From: Vibrio sp. UCD-FRSSP16_30
GTDB lineage: Bacteria; Pseudomonadota; Gammaproteobacteria; Enterobacterales; Vibrionaceae
Assembly: GCF_001676025.1 (NCBI RefSeq)
Contig: NZ_LZFW01000084.1
Span: 62,001-126,000, forward strand
Length of the DNA stretch: 64,000 bases
Reading direction: 5' to 3'
Under the pieces are notes generated by a model. The model was not told the origin of the DNA. It did no database searches and worked only from the letters and a program-made list of their open reading frames with translations. A program made the position numbers and the translations under genes. Of the stretch, positions 35,682-45,269 are shown piece after piece (position 1 is the first letter of the stretch; every line of letters begins with the position of its first letter).

Positions 35682-35695
35682 ATGATCTGGATCAA
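35682..35695 (-). promoter_or_regulatory. FNR box upstream of hcp
   Basis: On the minus strand TTGATCCAGATCAT fits TTGAT-N4-ATCAA with one mismatch. A centre near 35688.5 would place a class II start site near 35647, with the NsrR-like site across the -10. Anaerobic activation of hcp by FNR is established in enterics. Confidence 0.75.
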
Positions 35696-35772
35696 ATAAA
35701 TGTGCGGTTAGATGATAAGTGATTTCATTTAGAGGGGGTAAAGAGACTTAACATGAAGAAAAACAATAAAGT

Positions 35773-35798
35773 AGCCGCTGAAAAAATCAGCGACTGAA
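35773..35798 (-). terminator. weak terminator after rimI
   Basis: On the minus strand GTCGCTGA and TCAGCGGC pair (one mismatch) around a loop of T residues, followed by a loosely T-rich stretch. It lies between the rimI stop and the hcp promoter. Confidence 0.4.
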
Positions 35799-35811
35799 TG
35801 AGATTAATGAC

Positions 35812-36255
35812 TTATAGACAGAGGTAACTCATAATAATCGCATCTTCGCGACCGGTTGCTGTAGGGTAATAATTAGTCCGTCTATCGACTTCATTAAAGC
35901 CAGCGTTAAGATACAGTGCTTGCGCTTTCTGGTTAGAATCACGAACTTCAAGCCAAATACTTTCGATGTTTTTACTCTCACACAAGGTAATAAACTGCTC
36001 GATGAGTTTTGTACCTAACCCCTGCCCTTGTAATTCAGGGTTAATTGCAAGATTAAGTAAAGTCACCTCGCCAACAATATTCTGCGCATAGAAATACCCA
36101 ACTACCTGATCATCTTGCTCAAATGCAAAGTGCATCGCGCCTCGGCTAGAAAGATCGTCAATCATAGAGCGCTTCCATGGATGAGAATGTGCTTGTGATT
36201 CAATGTTCCAGACTTTTTCTAGATGGGATGAGGCTAATGGGACAAGATTAAGCAT
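35812..36255 (-). CDS. rimI: ribosomal protein S18-alanine N-acetyltransferase RimI
   Basis: A 147-residue GNAT enzyme. Acetyl-CoA binding is shown by LAINPELQGQGLGTKLI, and the RimI-type C-terminal half by WLEVRDSNQKAQALYLNAGFNEVDRRTNYY. It acetylates the N-terminal Ala of ribosomal protein S18. ATG 36255 overlaps the last 8 bp of holD (ATGCTTAA), so translation is coupled. The longer frame from 36306 would overlap holD by over 50 bp and is rejected. Confidence 0.92.
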   Translation of the reverse strand: MLNLVPLASSHLEKVWNIESQAHSHPWKRSMIDDLSSRGAMHFAFEQDDQVVGYFYAQNIVGEVTLLNLAINPELQGQGLGTKLIEQFITLCESKNIESIWLEVRDSNQKAQALYLNAGFNEVDRRTNYYPTATGREDAIIMSYLCL

Positions 36256-36649
36256 TAGATTGTATTTGATTCCATAATTGGCGACGGTTTTGATTATGAC
36301 CATCAATTTCAGATAATAACGGAGAGTGGATAACTTTCACATTATCTAGCGATGTCGGTTCACAATCACTAAACCACACCCACTGCAGGTTATGCTCAGT
36401 CAATTGCTGTAGCTGATTTGGGTAAAGATGGCGGCAGTCACTCAATTGCAACTTCATCGCTTTCAGTACTTTTTGCAAAAATTCAGCGTCGGTTCCACTA
36501 GGAACTTCAGCAGAAACAAACAACAGCTTAATCTCACTATCTAATGAGATATCCGGTTGTTTATACCCTTCTAATCGATTGGGGTGCAGTAATTGCCATT
36601 GCTCAATGCCCATTTCAGTAAGCATTGTTGAAGATGTGTTAGCGCTCAC
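36248..36649 (-). CDS. holD: DNA polymerase III psi subunit HolD
   Basis: A 133-residue protein recognised from GIEQWQLLHPNRLEGY near the N-terminus, the PNQLQQLTEHNLQWVWFSDC region and its place before rimI. Psi joins chi to the clamp loader. The start is GTG 36649: GAGGT ends 4 nt before it and overlaps the stop of the preceding gene. An apparent earlier start at 36679 lies inside that gene. The sequence is diverged, as is usual for HolD. Confidence 0.88.
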   Translation of the reverse strand: MSANTSSTMLTEMGIEQWQLLHPNRLEGYKQPDISLDSEIKLLFVSAEVPSGTDAEFLQKVLKAMKLQLSDCRHLYPNQLQQLTEHNLQWVWFSDCEPTSLDNVKVIHSPLLSEIDGHNQNRRQLWNQIQSNA

Positions 36650-36656
36650 TTTTACC

Positions 36657-37160
36657 TCAGAATTGGTCAAATTCTTCACAATATTCGATTAGTCCGGATA
36701 AACCATCTAAGCTTTTACCGGTTAAATCGAGAACTTGAAAAACACCCTCGGGTAAATCCCACTGACAGCGGAAACGATGTTGTCCTGCACAAGAAAAACC
36801 AAAACGAGAATAATACTCAGGATCGCCAAGTACCACACAAGCAGAGTAGCCAAATTCTAATAGTGAATTTAACCCCTCTTTAATCATCTGCTCAGCAATG
36901 CCTTGATTACGATAGTCTTCATGTACCGCAACAGGTGCAAGCCCCTGCCAACCATAATCACTACCTGATACTGTGACAGGAGAAAACTGAGCGCAGCCAA
37001 TCACTTTGCCTTCGTCATCACTGGCCACGATACTTAAAGTAATATTGCCATTTTCTCTTAAGTTATTAACCAGTTTGGCTTCAGCATCTGTGGGAAAGGC
37101 ATGCTCTAAAAGAGCTAAGATCCCAAGGTTATCTGCTGGCGCTTCTGTTCTAATAAGCAT
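36657..37160 (-). CDS. YhbS-like GNAT N-acetyltransferase
   Basis: A 167-residue GNAT protein with APVAVHEDYRNQGIAEQMI as the acetyl-CoA motif and VVLGDPEYYSRFGF, both typical of the YhbS branch. YhbS is encoded beside yhbT (ubiT) in E. coli, and the same pairing is kept here (11-bp overlap with ubiT). The substrate is unknown. It is followed 7 nt later by holD, an arrangement that places holD-rimI downstream of ubiT. Confidence 0.85.
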   Translation of the reverse strand: MLIRTEAPADNLGILALLEHAFPTDAEAKLVNNLRENGNITLSIVASDDEGKVIGCAQFSPVTVSGSDYGWQGLAPVAVHEDYRNQGIAEQMIKEGLNSLLEFGYSACVVLGDPEYYSRFGFSCAGQHRFRCQWDLPEGVFQVLDLTGKSLDGLSGLIEYCEEFDQF

Positions 37161-37719
37161 TTTCAGTCTCTCTTACCGAAGATGAATATGAGTCTGAAGA
37201 GGTTTGAACGCCTTTTGATACAAATGTCGAAAGTTGATCTAAACCCATTTTTACCGTTTTGGGTAACGCATCAAGATCAACGCTATCCATCAGGTTCTTA
37301 ACTTCTAACCCTAGTTCAGTATCGCCTTCAATGCTTAAGCGGCGCTGAAAAAACAAGGTATCAGGATCTTCTTTTCGTCCGGCAATGAGAACCAGATCAT
37401 TTAGCGAACCACTAAAGCTAACATGGTGCTCCACTTGCTCTGTGCTCACAAGTAATTTGCCATTGTCACAACTGATAAACCAACTCAAATCCATATCATT
37501 AACGGAAACTTTGAGCCACTTGCCTTCTAAAAACTCAAAATCACCATCTTCTAGCGCTTCTTTAAAAACCAACTTTAACCCTTCTAATAAGGTCATATTT
37601 TGTATTGCCGTTGGCATTAATTTGACCGGCATACGAAAGATATTCGCAGCATTAGCCACCAGTTTTTGTCTTACTTTCTCAAGCACGTTAATGTCTCTCA
37701 TCCATATAATGCCGCTCAT
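37150..37719 (-). CDS. ubiT: ubiquinone biosynthesis accessory factor UbiT (SCP2 domain)
   Basis: A 189-residue protein with an SCP2-like lipid-binding domain (about residues 50-150; LLEGLKLVFKEALEDGDFEFLEGKWLKV is spread over 44-72). UbiT carries polyprenylated ubiquinone precursors and is essential, with UbiU-UbiV, for ubiquinone synthesis without oxygen. It is divergent from ubiUV across 160 bp. ATG 37719 and ATG 37701 are both possible starts, neither with a strong ribosome-binding site. Confidence 0.85.
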   Translation of the reverse strand: MSGIIWMRDINVLEKVRQKLVANAANIFRMPVKLMPTAIQNMTLLEGLKLVFKEALEDGDFEFLEGKWLKVSVNDMDLSWFISCDNGKLLVSTEQVEHHVSFSGSLNDLVLIAGRKEDPDTLFFQRRLSIEGDTELGLEVKNLMDSVDLDALPKTVKMGLDQLSTFVSKGVQTSSDSYSSSVRETENAY

Positions 37720-37879
37720 GATACTGAATAAATGGAATAAATGAACTGAGTTTAGTCAAACTCTGTCATAAGCCGTTCAAAAAACACTCACTTAATCGGC
37801 AAAACTGCCCTATATCAATTCTCGATTTTAACAGCACCGCTACACTGCATTACTATTTGCTCAGTTAATTATCAGAATT

Positions 37880-38893
37880 ATGGAACTACTCTGCCCTGCC
37901 GGTAACCTACCCGCACTGAAAACTGCTATTGATTGTGGTGCTGATGCGGTTTATATCGGTTTTAAAGACGACACTAATGCTCGTCACTTTGCCGGTTTAA
38001 ATTTCAACGGGAAAAAATTTGAAAAAGCGGTGCAATATGTGCACAACGCTAACAAAAAAATTCACGTTGCGTTAAATACCTTTGCCCAACCTTCTGGGTT
38101 TGAAAGATGGACTAATGCCGTTGATATGGCTGCACAAAATGGCATCGATGCCTTAATTGTGGCGGATATAGCAGTATTGGAATATGCGGCAAAACATTAT
38201 CCAGAGTTAGAACTGCACCTTTCGGTGCAAGCTTCAGCGACTAACGTTGCGGCTGTGGACTACTACCATAGCAACTTTAATATCAAACGCGTGGTTCTTC
38301 CGCGTGTACTCTCGATTCATCAAGTTAAACAACTTTCTCGCAATCTCACCTCTGACGTAGAACTTGAAGTATTCGCTTTTGGTAGCTTGTGTATTATGGC
38401 TGAAGGTCGTTGTTACCTTTCTTCATATTTAACGGGAGAATCGCCTAATACCGTTGGTGCTTGTTCACCGGCTAAATACGTTCGCTGGCAAGAAACAGAT
38501 TCAGGCCTTGAATCACGATTAAATGAAATCTTAATCGATCGTTATGCTGCGGGGGAAAATGCCGGTTATCCAACACTGTGTAAAGGTCGTTTTAACGCCG
38601 AAGTCGAGGGGGAAAATAAGCTGTATCATGCTTTAGAAGAACCCACGAGCTTAAACACTTTATCACTGCTGCCCGAGCTGTTTGCCGCTAACGTAGCATC
38701 AGTCAAAATTGAAGGTCGTCAACGCAGTCCTGCTTACGTAGAGCAAGTGACACGTACTTGGCGAGCAGCAATTGATGCATACCAAAGCAATCCTGAGAAC
38801 TATCAAGTTCAACCGCAATGGGATAAGGCGCTAGCAAATGTATCTGAGGGGACTCAAACCACCCTTGGCGCTTATCATCGTAAATGGCAGTAG
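37880..38893 (+). CDS. ubiU: O2-independent ubiquinone hydroxylase subunit UbiU (U32 family)
   Basis: A 337-residue U32-family protein (MELLCPAGNLPALKTAIDCG). The [4Fe-4S] ligands appear as SLCIMAEGRC, GAC and TLCKG. With UbiV it hydroxylates ubiquinone precursors using prephenate rather than O2. The full U32 signature VFAFGSLCIMAEGRCYLSS is present. It is the first gene of the ubiUV operon, with ubiV starting 12 nt after its stop. Confidence 0.94.
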   Translation: MELLCPAGNLPALKTAIDCGADAVYIGFKDDTNARHFAGLNFNGKKFEKAVQYVHNANKKIHVALNTFAQPSGFERWTNAVDMAAQNGIDALIVADIAVLEYAAKHYPELELHLSVQASATNVAAVDYYHSNFNIKRVVLPRVLSIHQVKQLSRNLTSDVELEVFAFGSLCIMAEGRCYLSSYLTGESPNTVGACSPAKYVRWQETDSGLESRLNEILIDRYAAGENAGYPTLCKGRFNAEVEGENKLYHALEEPTSLNTLSLLPELFAANVASVKIEGRQRSPAYVEQVTRTWRAAIDAYQSNPENYQVQPQWDKALANVSEGTQTTLGAYHRKWQ

Positions 38894-38905
38894 CAGGAAA
38901 TTAAT

Positions 38906-39778
38906 ATGAAATACTCATTAGGGCCTCTACTTTATTTTTGGCCAAAGCAAGATGTCGAAAGCTTCTATCAACAAGCAAAAGACTCAAGCTCAGACATTAT
39001 TTACTTAGGTGAATCGGTTTGTTCTAAACGCCGTGAAATGAAACCTCAGCATTGGTTTGACATTGCCAAAGAGCTTACGGCATCCGGCAAACAAGTGGTG
39101 TTATCGACTATGGCGCTTTTAGAAGCACCGAGTGAAGTTAACATCATGAAAAAGTACATTGATAATGGCGATTTTGCTATTGAAGCAAACGATGTATCAG
39201 GCATTCAACTTGCTCACGAGAAGAAAATCCCGTTTGTGGTAGGCGCAGCGGTAAATACCTATAACGCCCACACTCTCAACTTATTTCTCAAACAAGGGAT
39301 GATTCGATGGTGTATGCCTGTAGAGCTATCTCGAGATTGGCTAAACAAAACCTTAATTCAATGCGATGAACTAGGGATTCGAAATAAATTCGAAGTTGAA
39401 GTATTTAGTCATGGCTACCTGCCTTTAGCCTACTCCGCTCGCTGCTTTACAGCACGCGCTGAAAACAAAGCTAAAGATGACTGCGAGACCTGCTGTATCA
39501 AATACCCTACTGGTTTAAAAGTGGATAGCCAAGAAGGCCAAACCGTCTTCAACTTAAACGGTATTCAAACGCAATCAGGCTACTGCTACAACTTAGGTAA
39601 TGATATTGCATCAATGCAAGGATTGGTCGATGTGGTGCGTTTAAGCCCGCTTGGCATTGATACCTTTGGTCACATGGATGCTTTTAAGGCGAATGAGCAA
39701 GGTCAATCTCCGATCATAATTGAAGATCGTCAATGTAATGGCTACTGGCATCAGATTGCTGGGCTAGAATTACGTTAA
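38906..39778 (+). CDS. ubiV: O2-independent ubiquinone hydroxylase subunit UbiV (U32 family)
   Basis: A 290-residue U32-family protein. The cluster cysteines are seen in GESVCSKRREM and RCFTARAENKAKDDCETCC, matching the UbiV pattern. It forms the heterodimer with UbiU. The gene is followed after about 45 bp by a bidirectional terminator shared with nlpI. Confidence 0.94.
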   Translation: MKYSLGPLLYFWPKQDVESFYQQAKDSSSDIIYLGESVCSKRREMKPQHWFDIAKELTASGKQVVLSTMALLEAPSEVNIMKKYIDNGDFAIEANDVSGIQLAHEKKIPFVVGAAVNTYNAHTLNLFLKQGMIRWCMPVELSRDWLNKTLIQCDELGIRNKFEVEVFSHGYLPLAYSARCFTARAENKAKDDCETCCIKYPTGLKVDSQEGQTVFNLNGIQTQSGYCYNLGNDIASMQGLVDVVRLSPLGIDTFGHMDAFKANEQGQSPIIIEDRQCNGYWHQIAGLELR

Positions 39779-39824
39779 GGCAGCCTCTACAAACTCCTTC
39801 GAAAAGATAGAGATAGAGACAAAA

Positions 39825-39847
39825 AAACCGCCAGTATTGGCGGTTTT
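39825..39847. terminator. bidirectional terminator between ubiV and nlpI
   Basis: AACCGCCA and TGGCGGTT form an 8-bp stem with a 4-nt loop, flanked by an A-run and a T-run. It serves two convergent genes. Confidence 0.85.
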
Positions 39848-39905
39848 CTGATTTTTAGATATCAACAACTTGTTTCTATTATTGCACAGGCTATTGTAGC
39901 ATCAG

Positions 39906-40823
39906 CTATTGTTGCTCAAGCTGTTGTTGTTCAAGCTCTTGCTGCTGTTTTCGCTCTTCTCGTAATTGAGTAAAGATGCGACCGAGCTCTAAGAAAGCAT
40001 ATCGATGCTCAACATAGTCGTACACGTTTAAACTCAATGACAGTTTATACAGGCTGATCGCTTCTGAAAAATTGCCTTGCAGCTGATATCGTTTAGCAAG
40101 ATAGAAGTACCCTTCTGTTAAACGTTCAGCTAATTCAAGGTTATCTTGCGCACCCGCAGTAATCTGCATAAAGGCTTCATCATTAGATACTTTTTCTAGC
40201 ATCATAGACACTAAAACCCAGCCCCATTTATCATCTTTATGGGCATAACGCTGTTCTAATTGCGCTTTAGCATTCGCTTTATCGGATTTCATTTCGATGA
40301 TATACAACCACATGGCACGAAACGGATCACTAGGATCATCGTTGTAATGCTTGATCATTTCATCTAATGCCAGTTCATTTCGATCACCATAATACAAAGC
40401 TATGGCTCGATTTCGCTCGGCATATTGATTATTAGGATCTAACTCTAGGGTTGAGTCAAAGGCTTCATAGGCTGCGTCAAATTGTCCAATTTGAGTAAAG
40501 TAGACACCAAGCAGGTTAAATACTTCTGGTTGCGCAGGATTGATGGATAAGCTTTGATTAAAGTCGTAACGCGCCAATTCTCGCAGGCCTAAACCATCGT
40601 AGAACACGCCACGCTGGAAATGCAGCTCAGCTCTCTCATCATTGCTAATATCGTTACGCAATAGCAACTGAGTGGCTCGGGCGATTTGCACTTCTTGTTG
40701 AATAGAGGGTTGCAAAGGAACGGCCATTGGTGGCGGTGCCCATTGCTCATTTTTACCACCGATGCTTGAACAGCCTGACATTGTCAGTACTAGTCCGGCT
40801 ATTAGCACACTAAACCATTTCAC
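39906..40823 (-). CDS. nlpI: lipoprotein NlpI
   Basis: A 305-residue lipoprotein with the lipobox MSGC at the end of a signal peptide. TPR-like repeats follow, for example ELHFQRGVFYDGLGLRELARYDF and QPEVFNLLGVYFTQIGQFDAAYEAF. NlpI is an outer-membrane adaptor that brings peptidoglycan hydrolases together with the protease Prc. The C-terminus is a Gln/Glu-rich tail. Its location after pnp is as in E. coli. Confidence 0.93.
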   Translation of the reverse strand: MKWFSVLIAGLVLTMSGCSSIGGKNEQWAPPPMAVPLQPSIQQEVQIARATQLLLRNDISNDERAELHFQRGVFYDGLGLRELARYDFNQSLSINPAQPEVFNLLGVYFTQIGQFDAAYEAFDSTLELDPNNQYAERNRAIALYYGDRNELALDEMIKHYNDDPSDPFRAMWLYIIEMKSDKANAKAQLEQRYAHKDDKWGWVLVSMMLEKVSNDEAFMQITAGAQDNLELAERLTEGYFYLAKRYQLQGNFSEAISLYKLSLSLNVYDYVEHRYAFLELGRIFTQLREERKQQQELEQQQLEQQ

Positions 40824-40878
40824 GTAATACTACCTCCATGTGACACATCGAAATCAAACTAGATTCCTTTAGCATAGA

Positions 40879-40906
40879 AAAAGAGGAGCTAAAAAGCTCC
40901 TCTTTA
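40879..40906 (-). terminator. terminator of the pnp operon
   Basis: AAAGAGGAGCT and AGCTCCTCTTT form an 11-bp stem with a loop of A residues, T-rich downstream on the minus strand, between the pnp stop and nlpI. Confidence 0.88.
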
Positions 40907-40942
40907 TTTACACATACATCAATTTTTTCTTAAAAATCAATA

Positions 40943-43066
40943 TTATTCAGCTGCTGGCGCTGCGTCATCTGCTGCAGGAGCTTCTACCGCTTCCTTCATG
41001 CTTAGACGTACACGGCCTTGGCGGTCGATTTCTAGAACTTTAACTTTAACTTCTTGGCCTTCAGTTAGGTAGTCAGATACTTTCTCAACACGCTTGTCAG
41101 CGATTTGAGAGATGTGTACTAGACCATCTTTACCAGGAAGAATCGTTACGAAAGCACCGAAGTCAGCTAGACGAGCAACTTTACCCATGTAGATAGTACC
41201 TACTTCAACTTCAGCAGTTAGCGCTTTGATGCGGTCGATAGCGTCTTGAGCTTGCTCACCAGAAGTTGCAGCGATCTTCACTGTACCGTCATCTTCGATT
41301 TCGATAGTTGTACCAGTCTCTTCACATAGAGAACGGATTACAGCACCACCTTTACCGATAACGTCACGGATTTTGTCTGTGTTGATCTTCATTTGGTGAA
41401 TACGTGGAGCGAATTGAGAAATATCGTCACGAGCACCAGAGATAGCGTCATCCATTACAGAAAGGATGTGCTTACGTGCACCTTGCGCTTGGTTAAGAGC
41501 AATTTGCATGATCTCTTTAGTGATACCTTCGATCTTGATATCCATCTGTAGTGCTGTGATACCTTCAGAAGTACCCGCTACTTTAAAGTCCATGTCACCA
41601 AGATGATCTTCATCACCTAGGATGTCAGAAAGAACAACAAAGTCGTCGCCTTCTTTAACTAGACCCATTGCGATACCCGCAACAGACGCTTTGATTGGTA
41701 CACCTGCATCCATAAGAGCAAGAGAAGTACCACATACAGAAGCCATTGAAGAAGAACCGTTAGATTCAGTGATTTCAGATACAACACGAACTGTGTATGG
41801 GAAATCTTCAACAGAAGGCATTACTGCTGCAATACCACGTTTAGCTAGTTTACCGTGGCCGATTTCACGACGCTTAGGAGAACCAACAAAACCAGTTTCA
41901 CCTACACAGTATGGAGGGAAGTTGTAGTGCAGTAGGAAGTTATCTTTACGCTCGCCTGTTAGCTCATCGATGATTTGAGCATCACGTTGAGTACCAAGAG
42001 TTGCAGTTACGATAGCCTGAGTTTCGCCACGAGTGAATAGCGCAGAACCGTGAGTACGTGGAAGAACGCCAGTACGCACATCTAGTGCACGAACCATGTC
42101 TTTTTCACGACCATCGATACGAGGGTTACCCGCGATGATGCCGCGACGTACTACTGTTTTCTCTAGATCGTGGAAAATAGTGTGAATTTCTTTCGGGTTA
42201 AGCTCAGCGTTTTCTGCAAGTAGAGTTGCTTTAACTTCATCGCCAATCTGATGGATACGGTCATAACGCGCCATCTTTTCAGTGATTTGGTAAGCTTCAA
42301 CAACTTGGCTTTCAGCTAGTTCAGCAATTTTTGCTTTTAGCTCAGTGTTTTCAGCTGGCGCTTCCCAGTTCCAAGATGGAGTTGCTACTTCTGCAGCAAA
42401 CTCTTTGATTGCTTGGATAGCAACTTGTTGTTGGTCGTGACCATAAACAACAGCAGCTAGCATTTCTTCTTCAGTTAGAGTCTCAGCTTGAGATTCAACC
42501 ATAAGAACAGCGCCTTCAGTACCAGATACAACAAGATCCAGTTTAGAAGTAGCAAGTTCAGTCATTGATGGGTTAAGTACTAGCTCACCGTCAATATGAC
42601 CAACACGTGCCGCACCGATAGGACCGTTAAATGGTACACCAGCGATAGACAATGCAGCAGAAGTTGCCAGCATAGTCACCATGTCTGGTTGTACGTCAGG
42701 GTTTACTGACATTACTGTCGCAATAACCTGAACTTCGTTTTTGAAACCTTCTGGGAATAGAGGGCGAATTGGACGGTCAATTAGACGAGCCGTTAGTGTT
42801 TCGCCTTCTGAAGGACGACCTTCACGCTTGAAGAAACCACCAGGGATTTTACCTGCAGCGTAAGTACGCTCTTGGTAGTTAACTGTAAGAGGGAAGAAAT
42901 CTTGACCTTCTACCGCTTCTTTTTTAGCAACAACTGATACAAATACAGAAGTATCGTTCATTGTTGCCATTACAGCAGCAGTAGCTTGACGTGCAATTAC
43001 GCCAGTTTCTAGAGTAACGGTGTGGTTACCGTATTGAAAAGTCTTAACAACTGGTTTTTCGAACAT
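40943..43066 (-). CDS. pnp: polyribonucleotide nucleotidyltransferase
   Basis: A 707-residue PNPase: two RNase PH-like domains separated by a helical domain, then a KH domain ([15 protein letters not shown]) and an S1 domain ([28 protein letters not shown]). It degrades RNA 3' to 5' with phosphate and is part of the degradosome. The C-terminal tail is Ala-rich ([10 protein letters not shown]). A long RNase III-type hairpin precedes it in the leader, which fits the known autoregulation of pnp. Confidence 0.98.
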   Translation of the reverse strand: MFEKPVVKTFQYGNHTVTLETGVIARQATAAVMATMNDTSVFVSVVAKKEAVEGQDFFPLTVNYQERTYAAGKIPGGFFKREGRPSEGETLTARLIDRPIRPLFPEGFKNEVQVIATVMSVNPDVQPDMVTMLATSAALSIAGVPFNGPIGAARVGHIDGELVLNPSMTELATSKLDLVVSGTEGAVLMVESQAETLTEEEMLAAVVYGHDQQQVAIQAIKEFAAEVATPSWNWEAPAENTELKAKIAELAESQVVEAYQITEKMARYDRIHQIGDEVKATLLAENAELNPKEIHTIFHDLEKTVVRRGIIAGNPRIDGREKDMVRALDVRTGVLPRTHGSALFTRGETQAIVTATLGTQRDAQIIDELTGERKDNFLLHYNFPPYCVGETGFVGSPKRREIGHGKLAKRGIAAVMPSVEDFPYTVRVVSEITESNGSSSMASVCGTSLALMDAGVPIKASVAGIAMGLVKEGDDFVVLSDILGDEDHLGDMDFKVAGTSEGITALQMDIKIEGITKEIMQIALNQAQGARKHILSVMDDAISGARDDISQFAPRIHQMKINTDKIRDVIGKGGAVIRSLCEETGTTIEIEDDGTVKIAATSGEQAQDAIDRIKALTAEVEVGTIYMGKVARLADFGAFVTILPGKDGLVHISQIADKRVEKVSDYLTEGQEVKVKVLEIDRQGRVRLSMKEAVEAPAADDAAPAAE

Positions 43067-43133
43067 TCTTATTTCCTTGTTCTATAGCCTTCAGGTCATA
43101 GAAAAATTTAGTGAGAACCCAACACATTACCAA

Positions 43134-43188
43134 TCGCGACTAGTACAAATAGACTGGGGCTGTCTAAGTCTATTTGTAATAGTCGCGA
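43134..43188 (-). promoter_or_regulatory. RNase III-type leader hairpin of pnp
   Basis: The two arms TCGCGACTAGTACAAATAGA (43134-43153, extending to 43155) and its complement at 43167-43188 pair at 21 of 22 positions with an 11-nt loop. It lies about 70-120 nt before the pnp start. In E. coli RNase III cuts such a stem and PNPase then destabilises its own mRNA. Confidence 0.8.
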
Positions 43189-43363
43189 CCTAGTGGCCGA
43201 CATCTGTGACTGTAATGTTATTGAGTCGATAGTCATCTGCAAAAAATACAAATAACGAGGCGTAGTATAAACTACTTAGATTCGATTTTGTAATCTAGTG
43301 AGAAAAAAGCCGAGCAATGCGCTAAAACTCTTGAATTCGCATTAGATCAGCTTCTTTAAAAAC

Positions 43364-43390
43364 AAAAAAAGGAGCCATAGGCTCCTTTTT
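43364..43390 (-). terminator. terminator after rpsO
   Basis: AAAGGAGCC and GGCTCCTTT form a 9-bp stem with a 3-nt loop, with long A- and T-runs. In enterics this terminator is leaky and pnp is partly read through from rpsO. Confidence 0.88.
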
Positions 43391-43418
43391 ATTCAAACTG
43401 CTTAGCGCAGTCGCTTAA

Positions 43419-43688
43419 TTAGCGACGTAGGCCTAGACGTTTGATTAGGTCTTGGTAGCGAGCTAGATTTTTACCTTTAAGGTAATCTAGAAGCTTACGA
43501 CGGCTTGAAACCATACGTAGCAGACCACGACGGCTGTGGTGATCGTGCTTGTGGTTAGCAAAGTGACCTTGAAGGTGGTTGATAGAAGCAGTAAGTAGTG
43601 CTACTTGAACTTCTGGTGAACCTGTATCGCCTTCACTTTGTGCGTATTCTGCAACGATTGCTGCTTTAGTTTCTGCATTCAGAGACAT
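43419..43688 (-). CDS. rpsO: 30S ribosomal protein S15
   Basis: An 89-residue primary rRNA-binding protein that nucleates assembly of the 30S platform. Family stretches [31 protein letters not shown] (spread over 2-32) and [23 protein letters not shown] are intact. It has its own promoter upstream and lies between truB and pnp as usual. S15 can repress its own translation through a leader pseudoknot, which I did not model. Confidence 0.98.
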   Translation of the reverse strand: MSLNAETKAAIVAEYAQSEGDTGSPEVQVALLTASINHLQGHFANHKHDHHSRRGLLRMVSSRRKLLDYLKGKNLARYQDLIKRLGLRR

Positions 43689-43761
43689 GTATCTCTCCTG
43701 ATAAGAGTAAGTTTAAAAATTGTAGCGCCAATCTCTGATTCAGCCGCTACGCGAAGCGCGA

Positions 43762-43790
43762 ATTATACGGATAAGATTTAGCTAAAGCAA
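43762..43790 (-). promoter_or_regulatory. promoter of rpsO
   Basis: On the minus strand TTGCTT and TATAAT are separated by 17 nt, and the -10 is about 75 nt before the rpsO ATG, followed by a GC-rich stretch (CGCGCTTCGCG). The position matches the E. coli rpsO P1 promoter between truB and rpsO. Confidence 0.6.
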
Positions 43791-43815
43791 GCGGTATAAT
43801 GACAGATAATAACAG

Positions 43816-44766
43816 TTAACTGTCAGCTTCTTCTCTAAATACGACTAAGCGCTTCGGTGCAATGCGTCCATCGTCATCAATTTCAGCAACGCCAATAAAG
43901 GTCTTCTCTTCGCCAGAGGTCATACGAACAATACCTTCCTTTGGTGCACCCAATACTTGTACTGGCTGACCATGTTGCACCATATCCGTTAATTCAGGGA
44001 TAAGGTTCACTTCAGGTAAGTCTTCTACGGCTGTATCCATAGGCAACAACAGTTCATCTAACAACTCTTTTGGCGGGATCTCTTGCTCGGTGGCTTTATC
44101 AAGTAATTCTTGAAGCTGCTCTAACGTCACCATTTTTTCATACGGGTATTTAGCAACACCAGTACGACGAAGATAGCTAACATGAGCACCACAACCTAGC
44201 ATTTCGCCAAGATCGTCAACAATAGTACGAATGTACGTGCCTTTAGAGCAATGAACTTCTAGCTCAACCTCATCACCTTCAAAGCGAATAAGCTCAATCT
44301 CATAAACTGTGATTTTGCGCGATTCACGAGGAACTTCAATACCTTCACGGGCATATTCATATAAAGGCTTGCCTTGATATTTCAAAGCAGAAAACATTGA
44401 AGGGACTTGATCGGTCGTACCACGAAAAGAAGCAATCGCTTCTAGCACTTGTTCTTTAGTCACCGATACTGGGCGAGTTTGTACAACTTCACCATCTGAA
44501 TCAGAAGTATTGGTACGCTCACCAAGCTTTGCAATGGTACGGTAACGTTTATCTGAATCCAATAGGAATTGAGAAAACTTGGTTGCTTCACCTAAACAGA
44601 CAGGAAGCATTCCCGTTGCCAGAGGATCTAGCGCGCCAGTATGACCTGCTTTTTCAGCAAAATAGATGCGCTTAACTCTTTGCAGTGCACTATTTGAGGA
44701 GATTCCAGTTGGCTTATCTAGCAAGATGATGCCATTGACTGGACGTCCTTTACGACGTCTTGCCAT
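43816..44766 (-). CDS. truB: tRNA pseudouridine(55) synthase TruB
   Basis: A 316-residue enzyme making Ψ55 in the TΨC loop of tRNAs. Key motifs are [37 protein letters not shown] with the catalytic Asp, and [17 protein letters not shown]-terminal PUA-like domain follows. Its ATG overlaps the rbfA stop (TAATG). It is cotranscribed with rbfA and infB. Confidence 0.97.
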   Translation of the reverse strand: MARRRKGRPVNGIILLDKPTGISSNSALQRVKRIYFAEKAGHTGALDPLATGMLPVCLGEATKFSQFLLDSDKRYRTIAKLGERTNTSDSDGEVVQTRPVSVTKEQVLEAIASFRGTTDQVPSMFSALKYQGKPLYEYAREGIEVPRESRKITVYEIELIRFEGDEVELEVHCSKGTYIRTIVDDLGEMLGCGAHVSYLRRTGVAKYPYEKMVTLEQLQELLDKATEQEIPPKELLDELLLPMDTAVEDLPEVNLIPELTDMVQHGQPVQVLGAPKEGIVRMTSGEEKTFIGVAEIDDDGRIAPKRLVVFREEADS

Positions 44767-45161
44767 TACTCTTCGTCCTCGCGACCCGACTCTGCTTTTT
44801 TCTGTTCGTCATTTGAAACAACTTCACTGACTAGGTTAGACATACGCATACCTTCAACCAATGTGTTGTCATACACAAAGCGAACTTCTGGCGTTAGACG
44901 AAGACGAATACGCTTACCTAGCGTCATACGGACTTCAACTTCATGCTCTTTAAGAGCTTCAAGGCTAGACTCTGGAGTTTGGTCACCGACACAGAAGAAG
45001 GTAACAAATACTTTAGCAACCGCAAGATCACGAGATACTTCAACATCAGAAATGGTCACCATTCCGATACGAGAATCACGAACTTCGCGTTGTAAAATAA
45101 CAGCTAGTTCTTTTTGTAGTTGTTGCGACACACGTTGTGTGCGACTAAATTCTTTTGACAT
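44766..45161 (-). CDS. rbfA: 30S ribosome-binding factor A
   Basis: A 131-residue KH-type protein for late 30S maturation and cold adaptation. [23 protein letters not shown] starts the protein, followed by [20 protein letters not shown] and [16 protein letters not shown] 45161 with a GAGAAAAG ribosome-binding site is preferred over the longer reading from 45197. The C-terminus is acidic. Confidence 0.96.
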   Translation of the reverse strand: MSKEFSRTQRVSQQLQKELAVILQREVRDSRIGMVTISDVEVSRDLAVAKVFVTFFCVGDQTPESSLEALKEHEVEVRMTLGKRIRLRLTPEVRFVYDNTLVEGMRMSNLVSEVVSNDEQKKAESGREDEE

Positions 45162-45186
45162 TTCTTTTCTCACTTTAGAAAAAATA

Positions 45187-45208
45187 ATGAGGGGCATAAG
45201 CCCCTCAT
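45187..45208 (-). terminator. hairpin between infB and rbfA
   Basis: ATGAGGGGC and GCCCCTCAT form a perfect 9-bp stem with a 4-nt loop. TATTTTTT follows on the minus strand, so the hairpin has the form of a terminator inside the operon. Partial termination, or a role in mRNA processing, is likely because rbfA has no other obvious promoter. Confidence 0.6.
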
Positions 45209-45269
45209 GGTGTATTCAACAACCAATTATCTAACATTAGAATTCAGATAATTTTTGTCAATGTGTTGA

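Larger units (their letters stand above)
43067..43418. other. rpsO-pnp intergenic region
   Basis: This 352-bp gap contains no gene. It carries the rpsO terminator (43364-43390) and the pnp leader with a long hairpin (43134-43188). Confidence 0.7.

Noticed and set aside
37720..37879. An FNR box between ubiT and ubiU
   Set aside because: ATATCAATTCTCGATT does not fit TTGAT-N4-ATCAA, although oxygen control would make biological sense.
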